Under the pieces are notes generated by a model, which searched no databases, was not told the origin of the DNA, and saw nothing but the letters and a program-made list of their open reading frames with translations. From positions 158,791,256-158,855,255 of the forward strand of contig NC_053394.1 of NCBI RefSeq assembly GCF_905171765.1: DNA of 64,000 bases, given 5' to 3'. Each line of letters starts with the position of its first letter. The stretch's first letter is position 1. Positions 18,637 to 29,360 of this stretch are shown here, piece by piece. The translations under genes were made by a program, and so were the position numbers. The DNA comes from Bufo bufo (Eukaryota > Chordata > Amphibia > Anura > Bufonidae).

Positions 18637-21520
18637 TCCAAATAAAGAAAAAATTCCACAGCACATCCAAGGCGTAAAATCCAAGTAGAAACTTTATTCA
18701 CCAGACAGCGACGTAAACATCATTAACAGTCCTATTGTATAATTAACCATCTCAAATACATCTTTACTCTGAAAACAAAATGAAAATGCTAGTGCATAAT
18801 CAAGTGAGAATATGTATAAAACATAAGTCGATATTTCATATCCATACATAATATAATCCCACAAAATTCACAAGTGGTATCCTAATTAGTACAGGTGTCC
18901 ACATGGAATTGGCGTTTAGTATTTCTAAATGCGCATGTCTCCACCGAAAAGAATTGCCCTTCACGCTTCCGGTTGCATCGGTCACGTGATCGCAAGTCCA
19001 GCCACGTGATTGCAAGTCCGATCACGTGACCGCATCGGAGCGACAATGAGGTCTGCACCGCAAGCCACCCATTGTAACCGCGGCTCTGTCCATAGGACCA
19101 GCGCACGGAACACCATAGTTGACCCTACTAGGAAAATATTGTATGTTTACATTGTTTTGATCAAAACATAGAGTATGAGCCATGTGTACACAGAGAATGG
19201 AGATAAAAAAAAGTAGCTGTTAAATCATGTTAAAGCACATGTATTCTAAGGCAGGGAGTATATCAAGGAGCCGATCCACTATTTATTTCTCGTAACCCTA
19301 TATCTGTCACATGGATGTCGCCATATGACAATATGTCCAGGACCTGCTGGTGACAACATGCATCCATTTCTGGATGCACCATATATCCTCAACAGGAAGT
19401 AATTCCTCCTATTATTGAAGACTCCAAATATGCATCATATGGTCTTACCACATGATTGCATCTTGGAAACCCGCCGTCGTTTTTGGGTGTCTATTCCTAG
19501 GCATCTCATCCAACTCCATAAGGTCACATCCTCATTTTATCCGGAGAAAAAGCCCCTCATGTTCTAATTGAGAAATTATTCTCATAGGTCTACATATATA
19601 TTTTTATGGTCAAATCCATGATAGGCCCCCGCCTGCAATAAAAAAGAAAGACTACAATAGTCTATAAATCTCCATAGTCTATAGGTATCTATATCCACAT
19701 TCCCCATGAGACACGGCACATAAACAAAACATTTTTGGAAGAATCTAATAAAAAATATGAACTCTTTGTTGTTAAAAAATTCCCATGGGAACCATCAATC
19801 CAAGCTGATACTCTTTGTGTTGTGTTCTCTGTTTCCCATTCCTGCAAGAGATGAGACAATATAAATTATTTATGTATTCAGACAACAGCACCAATTCAGA
19901 CACAGGAGGAATAGCAGAAAGACTCCAAGATTAGGTGAATTGCCACGGTTTAAAGTCCACATTTAATCCATGAGGTCTCAGCGTATTTAACATAGAGATC
20001 CACTGGATCTCGTGTTTTTAACAAGAAATTCCTGTTACCACCTTTTCTGTGAACAGGAATGTGATCAATGATCGATGATTTTAAGTCTCCTTCCTTGTGT
20101 GCAAAATCGGTAAAATGTTTTGACACTGAAAGGTCCATGTGTTTTTTCCTTATAGTGTATCTATGTTGGTTAATACGAGTTTTAAAGTCAAGGGAAGTTT
20201 CCCCTACATAGAGTAAATTACATGGACACCATAGCACATAGACAACGAAAGTCGACTCACAAGTAAGAAAATATTTCACAAAATATTTTTTCTTTGTATT
20301 TGGATGCAAGAAAAAAAAAACACCTTTTTGTAAATATCGGCAATTCACACAATTTAAACAAGGAAAACATCCCATTTTTTGATTATGCAAAAAACTTTGG
20401 CCACGTGTTCTCTGTGGGCCTATATCCGCACATACCAATTTGTCTTTTAGGTTTTTAGCTCTCCTATATGACATTAATGGGAGGGACCTAAAGTCTTCAA
20501 TGTCAGCATGACCACTTTTTATAATGGGCCAGTGTTTAGTGATAATCTGCTTGATATGTGGACCATCTTCAGTGTATGATATTACCAAAGGCATTCTCTT
20601 CAATTGTTTTTTGTCTACCTTTTTGTTGTTTAAAAGGTCAGTGCGAGATTTTTTGTTTACTGTATTGAGATGTTCCTTCAACAAAGATGGAGGGAAACCT
20701 CTATCCTGGAAAGCTTGTGTCATCTTATTGAATGTTACTTCCATTTGTAGGTCATTACTTACAATGTATTTTGCACGCAGATATTGGCTTAATGGTAAGG
20801 ATTTGACCATGGCTCGTGGATGTGCACTATTATAACATAATAGCATATTCCTATCTGTTGGTTTCACATAAACGTCTGTAGTTATAGTATTGTCCATGAT
20901 TGTTATATGTGTATCTAGGAAATTAATTTCCTTCTCTGAATACTCCAATGTAAATTTGATGCCTGAATAAATGGTATTAAGAAACTGAAAGAAATCAACC
21001 AATTGTGGTTCAGTACCCGTCCAGATTAGGAAGACGTAATCTATGTATTGCCACCACCTCAGAACATGTCCGAAGTGCTGCGACACATAGATGAATGTCT
21101 CCTCCAGAAAGGCGACCGCCATGTTTGCGTAAGTTGGGGCCACATTAGATCCCATGGCGGTCCCCCTCTGCTGCATGTAAAAATAATCCCCAAATAGAAA
21201 ATAATTGCAAGTCAGTACTGTGTGTAGGAGGATTAGGACGAAGTCCTGGCATCCCACAGACAGCGCTGAGTGTGTTAGGGCCTGTTTTACCACCTCTATG
21301 CCAAATGTATGTCTGATAGATGTGTATAAACTGGTAATATCCAATGAAGCCAAAATTATATTTGGTGGAAGTGCCGTATCTGCCAACTTATTTAAAAAAT
21401 CTGTCGTATCCACAATATAGGATTTTGATGTGATAGCATAATGACGCAAGATCTTATCTAAAAATATTGAAATATTAGACAGTATTGATCCGCTTCATGA
21501 CACAATAGGTCTCCCTGGTG
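18637..21520 (-). mobile_element. Penelope-like retroelement, 5'-truncated
   Basis: A minus-strand PLE with RT and GIY-YIG coding at 19950-21449 and a 1.3-kb 3' region (18637-19949) ending in a GTGAATAAAG signal and GTGCTGTGGAATTTT. The 5' side stops inside the RT fingers (GRPIV) at about 21520, directly against GATA repeat. The 3' region has repeated CACGTGATCGCAAGTCC words at 18973-19035. Confidence 0.88.
19950..21449 (-). CDS. PLE reverse transcriptase plus GIY-YIG endonuclease
   Basis: The 499-codon frame covers most of a Penelope RT and the complete C-terminal endonuclease. RT motifs: LASLDITSLYTSI (motif A), RGTAMGSNVAPTYANM (B) and WQYIDYVFLIWTG (C). Motif C reads YIDY where Y(I/V)DD is needed, so the second catalytic aspartate is lost by what looks like a single base change. 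A linker with CFPCLNCVNCRYL precedes the GIY-YIG domain (FVVYVLWCPCNLLYVGETSL; catalytic Arg in KTRINQH). PLEs use this nuclease for target priming. The frame is open but RT-dead and lacks its N-terminus; upstream codons to 21520 remain homologous beyond a stop. Confidence 0.92.
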   Translation of the reverse strand: MRHYAITSKSYIVDTTDFLNKLADTALPPNIILASLDITSLYTSIRHTFGIEVVKQALTHSALSVGCQDFVLILLHTVLTCNYFLFGDYFYMQQRGTAMGSNVAPTYANMAVAFLEETFIYVSQHFGHVLRWWQYIDYVFLIWTGTEPQLVDFFQFLNTIYSGIKFTLEYSEKEINFLDTHITIMDNTITTDVYVKPTDRNMLLCYNSAHPRAMVKSLPLSQYLRAKYIVSNDLQMEVTFNKMTQAFQDRGFPPSLLKEHLNTVNKKSRTDLLNNKKVDKKQLKRMPLVISYTEDGPHIKQIITKHWPIIKSGHADIEDFRSLPLMSYRRAKNLKDKLVCADIGPQRTRGQSFLHNQKMGCFPCLNCVNCRYLQKGVFFFLHPNTKKKYFVKYFLTCESTFVVYVLWCPCNLLYVGETSLDFKTRINQHRYTIRKKHMDLSVSKHFTDFAHKEGDLKSSIIDHIPVHRKGGNRNFLLKTRDPVDLYVKYAETSWIKCGL

Positions 21521-21537
21521 GATAAATAGATATGTGC

Positions 21538-21569
<32 letters not shown>

Positions 21570-21585
21570 GGATAAATATGTATGT

Positions 21586-21622
<37 letters not shown>

Positions 21623-21770
21623 ATAGATAGCTGGATAGATAAATAAATAGATAGATAATAGATAAATACGTATGTGATAGATAGATAGATTGTTAGATAG
21701 ATAAATGGATAGATAGAAAGATAGTGGAAAGATAGACAGATAGAAACATGAAAGATAGATATTATACCCC
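21521..21770. repeat. GATA microsatellite
   Basis: GATA repeats with ATAAATAGATATGTG interruptions. Minus-strand open frames here (YLSIYLSIY) are microsatellite translations. Confidence 0.95.
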
Positions 21771-21920
21771 CATATTATACCCCCATACTGCCCCTTTAAC
21801 CCAACATCCACCCCCTTTAATTCCCACATCAAACCCTCCTCTACAATACCTATTATTTCTTTTGCTTTGGCAATGCTAAATGTTTTACTTAGACGTGCCA
21901 CCAATAAAGCTTTATTGAAT
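21771..21920. other. Unclassified insert in the GATA array
   Basis: 150 bp of non-GATA DNA with CCCCATATTATACCCCCATA and an AATAAA near 21903, possibly a short retrotransposed 3' end. Too short to classify. Confidence 0.35.
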
Positions 21921-22230
21921 TGATAGATAGATAGATAGATAGATAGATAAAAAGATAGATAAATTGATACAAAATGATCTCCAGCTGGTTTATTAAAAGA
22001 TAGATCTTTTAAAGATTCTAAGAGGTTTGTGCGATTCATGCGCTTTTATTAATAGCTTCATAGGCTTTTATTAGCTTGATGGGATTTAATAGCTTCGGGA
22101 AAGCTGGGTACTTCAAAGAAATCTGCTAGATAATAGATAAATAGATAGCTTGATAGATAGATTGTTAGATAGATGGTTAGATAGAAATATAGTGGAAAGA
22201 TAGGCATTTAGATAGAAAGATAAATAGATA
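21921..22230. repeat. GATA microsatellite with an unclassified insert
   Basis: GATA repeats at 21921-21965 and 22125-22230 surround about 150 bp with TTTTATTAGCTTGATGGG words. No family recognised for the insert. Confidence 0.7.
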
Positions 22231-24344
22231 TGTTACGAACCCGCTTGTCGCAATGCCCAGACTATTAGATATCTTTCAACAATATGGTGACATATCGAAC
22301 TTTAAAGTAAATTATTCCAAATCAGATCTTTTGAACATTTCATTATCCCAATCCCAGGCGGCCCTGTTGAACAAAATCTCCCCGTTTCACTGGGCAGAAA
22401 AGTCAATAAAATACCTGGGAGTACATATACCTACCAGGTTGGAAGACTTGTACTCAGTGAACTATCAACCCCTAACGTCAAAAATCTCAAAACAACTCAA
22501 GGAATATAATCTTCCATTCATGTCATGGATGGGGCGTGAAAACCTCCTGCAAACGTATGTTCTTCCCCAAATACTATATTTCCTGATGATGTTACCCCTG
22601 TATTTACCTGAGAGCTTCTTCACTAACATAAGAAGACTCTTTTCTGAGTTTCTGTGGAAGGGAAGGAAGCCTAGGTTAGCGTATAAGACACTCACTCGAA
22701 AAAAAATTAGGGGTGGTCTGGGTCTCCCCGATATTAAACAATACTATATAGCACTTCATCTGCAAAGATGGTTGGAAATAATAAGTAACACCTCGCCAGA
22801 TACAGACCCAAGACAAAAATCGGATTTGGCGGTTCTAGGCCCGACTTATTTAAAAACTTTATGGCTTCCAGACAGTAAAGAAGTTCGGGAACTTTCACTA
22901 TCACTAGTGCAGGGCACAATACGTGTATGGAAATCACTACAACAAACGCACGCACTATGGGAGGACACATCACCATTATTGCCGGCAAGTTTAATCCCAT
23001 ATGTAGTGAAAAAAGATGAAACTATCTCAAGGTCCTTATGGTCCCAATTAAAAGATATAACTGTAGCTGAATGTCTTGCTGATAATAAAACTCCAGATAT
23101 TACTTCCCTACAGACGTTATTCAAATCATCAGAAATCAACTTTTTGCACATTGAACATTTTAGGAACATATGCACACTATTTCTATCTCATAATCCAGCT
23201 ACTAGGCCCTTGGCGTGGTTTGAACAGTTAATTCTCCTTCAAAAAAGTAAAAAGCAAAGACTGTCTGCGATATACTCACACTTGTCCTTTTCCAACTCAG
23301 TAGAACATCCGCAATTTCTGCAAGCATGGGAGAGGGAATTGGGCATCAATCTATCAGGGGACGACAGCAAGTTTATATTAAAATTTTCACATGGTTTTTC
23401 AACTTGTGTGAAGATTCAAGAAAACCACTACAAACTTTTATTCAGATGGTACAAAACCCCTGAACTGTTATTTAAAATGGGTCTGTCATCCTCTGATAGA
23501 TGTTGGAGATGTCAGGTACAAGCTGGGACGCTAAGCCACATTTGGTGGTCATGCCCGGTGGTGAGCTCCTTCTGGACAGAAATTCAAAAACATACAAATG
23601 CACTTATGCCGTCGGCGACTAAATTGACGGCTGAGTTAGTATTATTAGCCCTTCCCACACCACAATTTAGACCATCAAGAAACTCATTAATAACCCATCT
23701 AATGGCAGCGGCTAAGTGCCTTATTCCGCTGCTTTGGCTACAACCACAACCACCATCAATACAGCAGTGGTTCCAAAAAGTGCATCAGATATGTCGGATG
23801 GAGGAGCTGACCAGCTGGCAAATGAACAAACACGAGTCCTATAGAAAAATATGGGATCCATGGTTGAAATACACTGACATGCTACAGGATTGATTGTCCG
23901 GGAAAAAAATCTATCTAACTGTTTTCAATGTAATGTGTATCCCATTCTCTACAATCTAGTTGGGCAAGACCTTATTATTATTTATTCTTATTATTTATTA
24001 TATGTCACGTATCTTCACTTATAGGATAACTCCACATATTATTAAGGTTCATAGGGGTATACCGCAACTATAACTAGCTTATTGTATTGGTCATAGATTA
24101 TAACTTAATGAAGGAACAGGCAAGGTGAAAGTTTGTATGTTTTTGTACTTTGTACATTGTTTATTTGTTATAAACCAACAAATAATGTAATGGATATGTC
24201 ATAATGTAAAAATTTTCATACATGACTCATATATCTACTATTTTATACATGATTTGTATATCTATTATATGACATATGAAACACTAATATGTTGTATTGT
24301 TTGAAATCAATAATAAAAACATATTTGATAAAAATAAAAAAAAA
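22231..24344 (+). mobile_element. 5'-truncated L1-type LINE with exact 16-bp duplication
   Basis: It begins just after the RT active-site region and ends in an A-rich tail. GAAAGATAAATAGATA occurs at 22215-22230 and again at 24345-24360, a perfect 16-bp target duplication typical of L1 target-primed insertion into the GATA array. The copy carries the rest of ORF2 and about 450 bp of 3' UTR. The long unbroken frame suggests a relatively young insertion. Confidence 0.9.
22253..23893 (+). CDS. L1 ORF2 protein, C-terminal part
   Basis: A 546-codon frame. It starts within the post-active-site RT region (YGDISNFKVNYSKSDLL; KYLGVHIP, residues about 10-65), continues through the thumb (LPQILYFLMMLPLYLPESFF, RKKIRGGLGLPDIKQYY) and ends with the cysteine-rich segment CWRCQVQAGTLSHIWWSC (CX2CX8HX4C) near residue 420, a hallmark of L1-clade ORF2. 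Endonuclease and RT catalytic motifs lie upstream and are absent because of 5' truncation, so the initial Met is not a native start. No stops interrupt it. Without the catalytic part it cannot retrotranspose. Confidence 0.93.
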   Translation: MPRLLDIFQQYGDISNFKVNYSKSDLLNISLSQSQAALLNKISPFHWAEKSIKYLGVHIPTRLEDLYSVNYQPLTSKISKQLKEYNLPFMSWMGRENLLQTYVLPQILYFLMMLPLYLPESFFTNIRRLFSEFLWKGRKPRLAYKTLTRKKIRGGLGLPDIKQYYIALHLQRWLEIISNTSPDTDPRQKSDLAVLGPTYLKTLWLPDSKEVRELSLSLVQGTIRVWKSLQQTHALWEDTSPLLPASLIPYVVKKDETISRSLWSQLKDITVAECLADNKTPDITSLQTLFKSSEINFLHIEHFRNICTLFLSHNPATRPLAWFEQLILLQKSKKQRLSAIYSHLSFSNSVEHPQFLQAWERELGINLSGDDSKFILKFSHGFSTCVKIQENHYKLLFRWYKTPELLFKMGLSSSDRCWRCQVQAGTLSHIWWSCPVVSSFWTEIQKHTNALMPSATKLTAELVLLALPTPQFRPSRNSLITHLMAAAKCLIPLLWLQPQPPSIQQWFQKVHQICRMEELTSWQMNKHESYRKIWDPWLKYTDMLQD

Positions 24345-24519
24345 GAAAGATAAATAGATAGATGTTTGATAGTTAGCCATGTTATAGATAGATAGCTAGA
24401 TAGAAAGATAGGTAGCTAGATAGATATTAGAAGATAGATAGCTAGATGGAAAGATAAAACGTTAGATAGATATTAGAAGCTTGATAAATAGATATACGTA
24501 TACATAGATAAATAGATAT
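24345..24519. repeat. GATA microsatellite
   Basis: Continuation of the array between the L1 and the two-armed PLE. Confidence 0.95.
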
Positions 24520-24619
24520 ATGAAAAAAGAAGAGGTTTGTCCAGCTTGTAGTTGTGGTAATCCAAAAAGGCTCTTTATTCAATATTCAATATAAAATCCA
24601 GGTACAGGAAAGCAGAGTC

Positions 24620-24659
24620 TACATGTTTCGGGCACAATACAATCTTAGCCCTTACTCAT
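24620..24659 (-). ncRNA. Hammerhead-like core, arm A copy
   Basis: Reverse complement of the core at 29120-29159, in the 3' region of arm A. On minus: ATGAGTAAGGGC, loop, GCCCGAAACATGTA. See the arm B entry. Confidence 0.3.
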
Positions 24660-24872
24660 GACTGTTTCAAATACACTGTCAGGTTACTTTTGTAGAGAGG
24701 AGGGGGAGGCTCCCTCACCTGAAGCAATCAGGCTGAAATTCAACCCCTCCCTTCCACAAATGTGTACATAGATAAAAACATGTCAAAATCAATTCATATA
24801 ATCCATAAAAAACAATAGATTAAAGAAAATAGGGAAAAGAGGGAAGAAAAGAAAAAAGAGATAAACTTTTGA

Positions 24873-25922
24873 TTAATACTGTAGAATTAGATCCAGTTTT
24901 TTATTTAGACCTTGGGGCTGGCGACTTTCTAGTCGGAAAATCCAATATGATTCTCTGTTTAAAAGTTTCCTTTTTCTGTCGCCACCTCTTATTGGTTTTT
25001 TAACCTTTTCAATGCCTTGTACTGACATGTAGGAGACATCACCACCATGTACCATGGCAAAATGGAGACTTGCCGCAGATATATTGCGGTTCTCATGGTG
25101 CGGTATGTCTGATATATGTTTTCTGATGCATGTTTTTATTGCGTTTGTTGTACATCCTACATATTGTAGCTTACAGCTTGTGCATGTTATGCAATAAATC
25201 GCATAGGTAGTATTGCAATTTAAAAAGGATTTTATTTTAAAAACCTGGCCATTAGTGCTGGATTCAAAATTTTGACAGATTTTCATATATCTGCAACAAA
25301 TGCAAATAGAGTGACCGCATTTATAATTTCCTTTTGTTGACAGCCATGTGCTTTGTGTTGTTCGGGACTTGTCGTTTTTAAAGAGAGATGGGCTCACGGA
25401 ACTGGCTATGGTGGGTGCCTTTCGGGCTGCACATTTAATGGCATTTTGTGCCATTGCTGCCCAATTTTTGTCACATGCTAGCACTGGGAAGTGCTTTTTA
25501 ACGATGTTGCAAATTTGGGTATATTCCTTGCTGTATTGTGTGACAAAAATATTTTTTCTTTCATAGTTAGTTATCTCTCTGGTTTTTTGTCCTTTTATTT
25601 CTACATGTGTAGCCAATAGTAAGTTCCTGTTCATGTGTAGGATATCTCTGTTGCATTTCTCCATCTTTTTTTCTGAGTATGCTCTGTGTGCCAATCTACT
25701 TATAATATTTTGCGCCTCTGTTTCGAAGGTTGACTCATCACTGCAGTTTCTTCTTGCCCTGATCAATTCTCCTTTGGATATATTTCTGATGGTATGTGTG
25801 GGATGGCATGATTGTGCATGCAATAATGTATTACCTGATGTTGGTTTTCTGTATGTGCTGGTGTATATACGGAGGCTGTGGCGGAGTCCCCCCCCCCCCG
25901 AGGCGGAGATCGAGGAACTCAA
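24873..25922 (-). pseudogene. PLE linker and GIY-YIG endonuclease, arm A
   Basis: 349-codon frame. A basic linker (KGELIRARRNCSDES) is followed by a cysteine cluster (KCGHSICICCRYM) and the GIY-YIG domain (TYAIYCITCTSCKLQYVGCT), ending NRESYWIFRLESRQPQGLN. The motif R-x3-H, which supplies the catalytic arginine, reads CIRKH here and RIRKH in arm B, so arm A's nuclease is probably dead. The start methionine follows a frameshift at the G-run and is not native. Confidence 0.88.
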
Positions 25923-26575
25923 TGTTTCTGGCGCTGTGTTGAACAGTAAATTGGATACCGTTCACACACGCGTTCAGATATTCTGCAAAAGATGGTATGG
26001 CCGCCACATCACCAGACCAGATAAAGATCAGGTCATCGATGTAACGGCCATACCATCTTATGTTATCTGAAAATGGGTTGGTGTCGATGAGGAGAAAGCC
26101 CCTCTCCCACCATGCCATGAAAATATTGGCTATGGAGGGAGAGAACTTAGCCCCCATCGACACCCCCGATGTCTGCAGGAAAAACATTCCATCAAACATA
26201 AAATAATTCCGTCTCAGGAGGAAGTCCACCACAGCCACCACATACTCTGTTAGTACCACAGAAAAATTTCCAAAATTCTCCAAAAACCATACTAGGGATA
26301 TGTTCACCAAATTATGAGGGATACTAGGGTAAAGTGCAACTACATCCGCTGTGACCCATGAGTATTCTTGGGACCATTCTAGGTTTTGTACAGCTTGCAA
26401 AACCGATTTGGTATCCCTCAGGAAACCAGGGATATTTGGGATCAACGGTTGCAGTAGTGAGTCGACCCACTGGCAGAGGCGTTCTGAATACGACCCTATG
26501 CCCGAGACAATTGGTCTCAGTGGAGGGGGAAAAATAATTTATGCACTTTTGGTAGAGCATGTAAAATTGGGATGA
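25831..26575 (-). pseudogene. PLE reverse transcriptase, arm A
   Basis: RT region starting within the fingers (LHALPKVHK, PPPLRPIVSGIGSYSERL) and continuing through VTADVVALYPSIPH (motif A), LQTSGVSMGAKFSPSIAN (B) and WYGRYIDDLIFIWSG (C). Both catalytic aspartates of YIDD are intact, unlike the PLE at 19950-21449. The 5' part is missing at the junction with arm B. Just after FLDLRLGGGG a C-run on plus (about 25891-25902) coincides with a frame change into the endonuclease ORF. Confidence 0.88.
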
Positions 26576-26614
26576 CTGGAATGGGAATCCATTCTGTCCA
26601 GTTGTTCTTTAAAA

Positions 26615-27118
26615 TTGATGGACTTAATTGTTCGGAATGAAAGACAGACTTTGGAAGAGCTAAGAAAAGAGATCAAAACCACGCAAGACTCACTACTTGA
26701 ATATATCAACAACCCAGCTTTTCTCAAATTTGATGATAAATTAAAAGAGGATCTCACCTCAACTGAGGAAGCTCTCATGCAAATGAAGCAGTCCAAGTTT
26801 AACAGAGATTTACTTGACTATAGCCGCAAAGAAGTGTATACTTGGCCGGAAATGCGGACACATACACCAAGATCTATACTAAGAGGCCTGCGATCCAAAA
26901 AAGTTCAACGTCGCAGAGTCTCATTCAGCTCCACGGATGCTGACTCACCTGAATCGGAATGTGATATCAATCAGACACAGACAGAGACATCTAACAACCG
27001 CCCTATACAAGGAACTAATTCACACAGACAGGTGACAAAAAACGCAGAGGAGGTCGATGACACCGTAAGTCGCCGTTATCCCGCAAGATTCAGAAGGGGG
27101 AAAATGAACTACAAATAA
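26615..27118 (+). CDS. PLE N-terminal region, arm B
   Basis: A 167-codon frame, charged and probably helical (RNERQTLEELRKEIKTTQDS, LKEDLTSTEEALMQMKQSK), then a basic and serine-rich tail (RSKKVQRRRVSFSS). It lies directly upstream of the PLE core region, where PLEs have an N-terminal extension of poorly known function. I recognise no domain. It ends at a stop just before the frame encoding LLGKGLTFAP. Confidence 0.6.
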   Translation: MMDLIVRNERQTLEELRKEIKTTQDSLLEYINNPAFLKFDDKLKEDLTSTEEALMQMKQSKFNRDLLDYSRKEVYTWPEMRTHTPRSILRGLRSKKVQRRRVSFSSTDADSPESECDINQTQTETSNNRPIQGTNSHRQVTKNAEEVDDTVSRRYPARFRRGKMNYK

Positions 27119-27870
27119 TAAACCTGTCAGCCTGCATATTGTCAGAACATGAACTTCTGGGTAAAGGTTTAACTTTTGCGCCGTCATGTCATTTTGATTT
27201 GTACAAAACCATTTTGGACGTGAACAGACTAGCCCGCAGTCTAACTCTGCAGCAACATTTCCAATCAACAGACTCACAGGTGTGTAGTCCAGGAGACGCT
27301 GCGGCTCGTGTGTTCACCTCCAATGAATACAACTTCGGTTCCAGATCACACATTTGATTCAGCCAGTATGTCCTTTAATGAAATGTTACATGTGTATGAC
27401 CTATTAGAATTGGGAAATATATGTCCATCTTCTAACCCTGTTCATTGTTCGTCAGACTTTAACCCTTCCAACCACGACTTCTATCCGGTGCAATCTAGAT
27501 CCCATGCACTTGATAGATTTCAGGAACTAGTTGAGAGGGACTTAGTCTCATTGAACAATTCTGTTGTTTCACAACAAAAGGATTTAAACACAAATAATCT
27601 ATCCAAAAAAGAATCCCAAGCATTGCATAATCTCAGTAACAGGGATGATATTATTGTGAAACAGGCTGACAAGGGGGAGCGGTGGTCATCCTTGACAGTG
27701 AACTTTATAGATCCCTTATCCATCAGATGCTACACAATGACAGGATCTATGGTGCTTTACCGGGTGACCCACTCCCCTCTTTTCAGAAAGAATTAAAAGA
27801 TTTGCTATTACATGGATTTAATATAGGTGTTCTGAACCAAAAAGAACATGACTATATCTGTCATGAGACA
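27119..27870 (+). pseudogene. PLE pre-RT region, arm B
   Basis: Segments in shifting frames match the conserved region ahead of a PLE RT: LSEHELLGKGLTFAPSCHF, NRLARSLTLQQHF, PSNHDFYPVQSRSHALDRF, NRDDIIVKQADKG and VVILDSELYRSLI. Frameshifts occur near 27360 and 27680. The frame runs to EHDYICHETG and there enters a run of about 22 G, beyond which the RT is missing. Confidence 0.82.
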
Positions 27871-27889
27871 GGGGGGGGGGGGGGGGGGG

Positions 27890-28900
27890 GGGGCGACGAC
27901 GACGACTCCGCCACAGCCTCCGTATATACACCAGCACATACAGAAAACCAACATCACACCGAGGTAATACATTATTGCATGCACAATCATGCCACCCCAC
28001 GCATACCATCAGAAATATACCCAAAGGAGAATTGATCAGGGCAAGAAGAAACTGCAGTGATGAGTCAACCTACGAAGCAGAGGCGCAAAATATTATAAGT
28101 AGATTGGCACACAGAGCATACTCAGAAAAAAAGATGGAGAAATGCAACAGAGATATCCTACATATGAACAGGAACTTACTATTGGCTACACATGTAGAAA
28201 TAAAAGGACAAAAAACCAGAGAGATAACTAACTATGAAAGAAAAAATATTTTTGTCACACAATACAGCAAGGAATATACCCAAATTTGCAACATCGTTAA
28301 AAAGCACTTCCCAGTGCTAGCATGTGACAAAAATTGGGCAGCAATGGCACAAAATGGCATTAAATGTGCAGCCCGAAAGGCACCCACCATAGCCAGTTCC
28401 GTGAGCCCATCTCTCTTTAAAAACGACAAGTCCCGAACAACACAAAGCACATGGCTGTCAACAAAAGGAAATTATAAATGCGGTCACTCTATTTGCATTT
28501 GTTGCAGATATATGAAAATCTGTCAAAATTTTGAATCCAGCACTAATGGCCAGGTTTTTAAAATAAAATCCTTTTTAAATTGCAATACAACCTATGCGAT
28601 TTATTGCATAACATGCACAAGCTGTAAGCTACAATATGTAGGATGTACAACAAACGCAATAAAAACACGCATCAGAAAACATATATCAGACATACCGCAC
28701 CATGAGAACCGCAATATATCTGCGGCAAGTCTCCATTTTGCCATGGTACATGGTGGTTATGTCTCCTACATGTCAGTACAAGGCATTGAAAAGGTGGCGA
28801 CAGAAAAAGGAAACTTTTAAACAGAGAATCATATTGGATTTTCCGACTAGAAAGTCGCCAGCCCCAAGGTCTAAATAAAAAACTGGATCTAATTCTACAG
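27890..28900 (+). pseudogene. PLE linker and GIY-YIG endonuclease, arm B
   Basis: Same protein as arm A on the opposite strand, in a 281-codon frame from 27975 with homology starting at the (CGA)n after the G-run. The linker cysteines (KCGHSICICCRYM) and GIY-YIG domain are present with the catalytic arginine intact (KTRIRKH). Near 28790 a small deletion relative to arm A (KVKKPIRGGDRKRK versus KVATEKGNF) shifts the frame before the end. The RT upstream is deleted. Confidence 0.88.
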
Positions 28901-29119
28901 TATTAATCAAAAGTTTATCTCTTTTTTATTTTCTTCCCTCTTTTCCCTATTTTCTTTAATCTGTTGTTTTTTATGGATTATATGAATTGATTTTGACATG
29001 TTTTTATCTATGTACACATTTGTGGAAGGGAGGGGTTGAATTTCAGCCTGATTGCTTCAGGTGAGGGAGCCTCCCCCTCCTCTCTACAAAAGTAACCTGA
29101 CAGTGTATTTGAAACAGTC

Positions 29120-29159
29120 ATGAGTAAGGGCTAAGATTGTATTGTGCCCGAAACATGTA
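29120..29159 (+). ncRNA. Hammerhead-ribozyme-like core (degenerate), arm B
   Basis: ATGAGTAAGGGC, a loop, then GCCCGAAACATGTA. GGGC/GCCC forms stem II and GAAAC is exact; the first box (ATGAGTA) differs from CUGANGA at two positions. A minimal stem III would give C-AU-G before UA. Position in the PLE 3' region fits known PLE hammerheads, but the changes make activity doubtful. Confidence 0.35.
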
Positions 29160-29360
29160 GACTCTGCTTTCCTGTACCTGGATTTTATATTGAATATTGA
29201 ATAAAGAGCCTTTTTGGATTACCACAACTACAAGCTGGACAAACATCTTCTTTTTTCATATATTGATTCCTGCTCCTGATTCGGGTGAAGGAGTTGTTCC
29301 GTGCTACAACAGTGGAATCCTCGGCAGGTGAGAGCTGCTCAAACCTTTGATTTTTTCAAT

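Larger units (their letters stand above)
24520..29360. mobile_element. Penelope-like element, two-armed inverted insertion
   Basis: Two partial PLE copies lie head to head. Arm A (24520 to about 26570) is on minus with RT and endonuclease; arm B (about 26570-29360) is on plus with the N-terminal region, no RT, and the endonuclease. Arms 24521-25900 and 27890-29262 are near-identical inverted repeats of about 1.37 kb. ATAGATAAATAGATATATG flanks both sides, consistent with a target duplication in GATA repeat. PLEs are known to insert with partial inverted copies. Arm B has about 100 bp past the point where the arms stop matching (29262-29360). Confidence 0.88.

Noticed and set aside
21458..22039. 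193-codon minus frame rich in YLSIYLSIY, resembling a membrane protein
   Set aside because: It is GATA microsatellite translated on the complementary strand.
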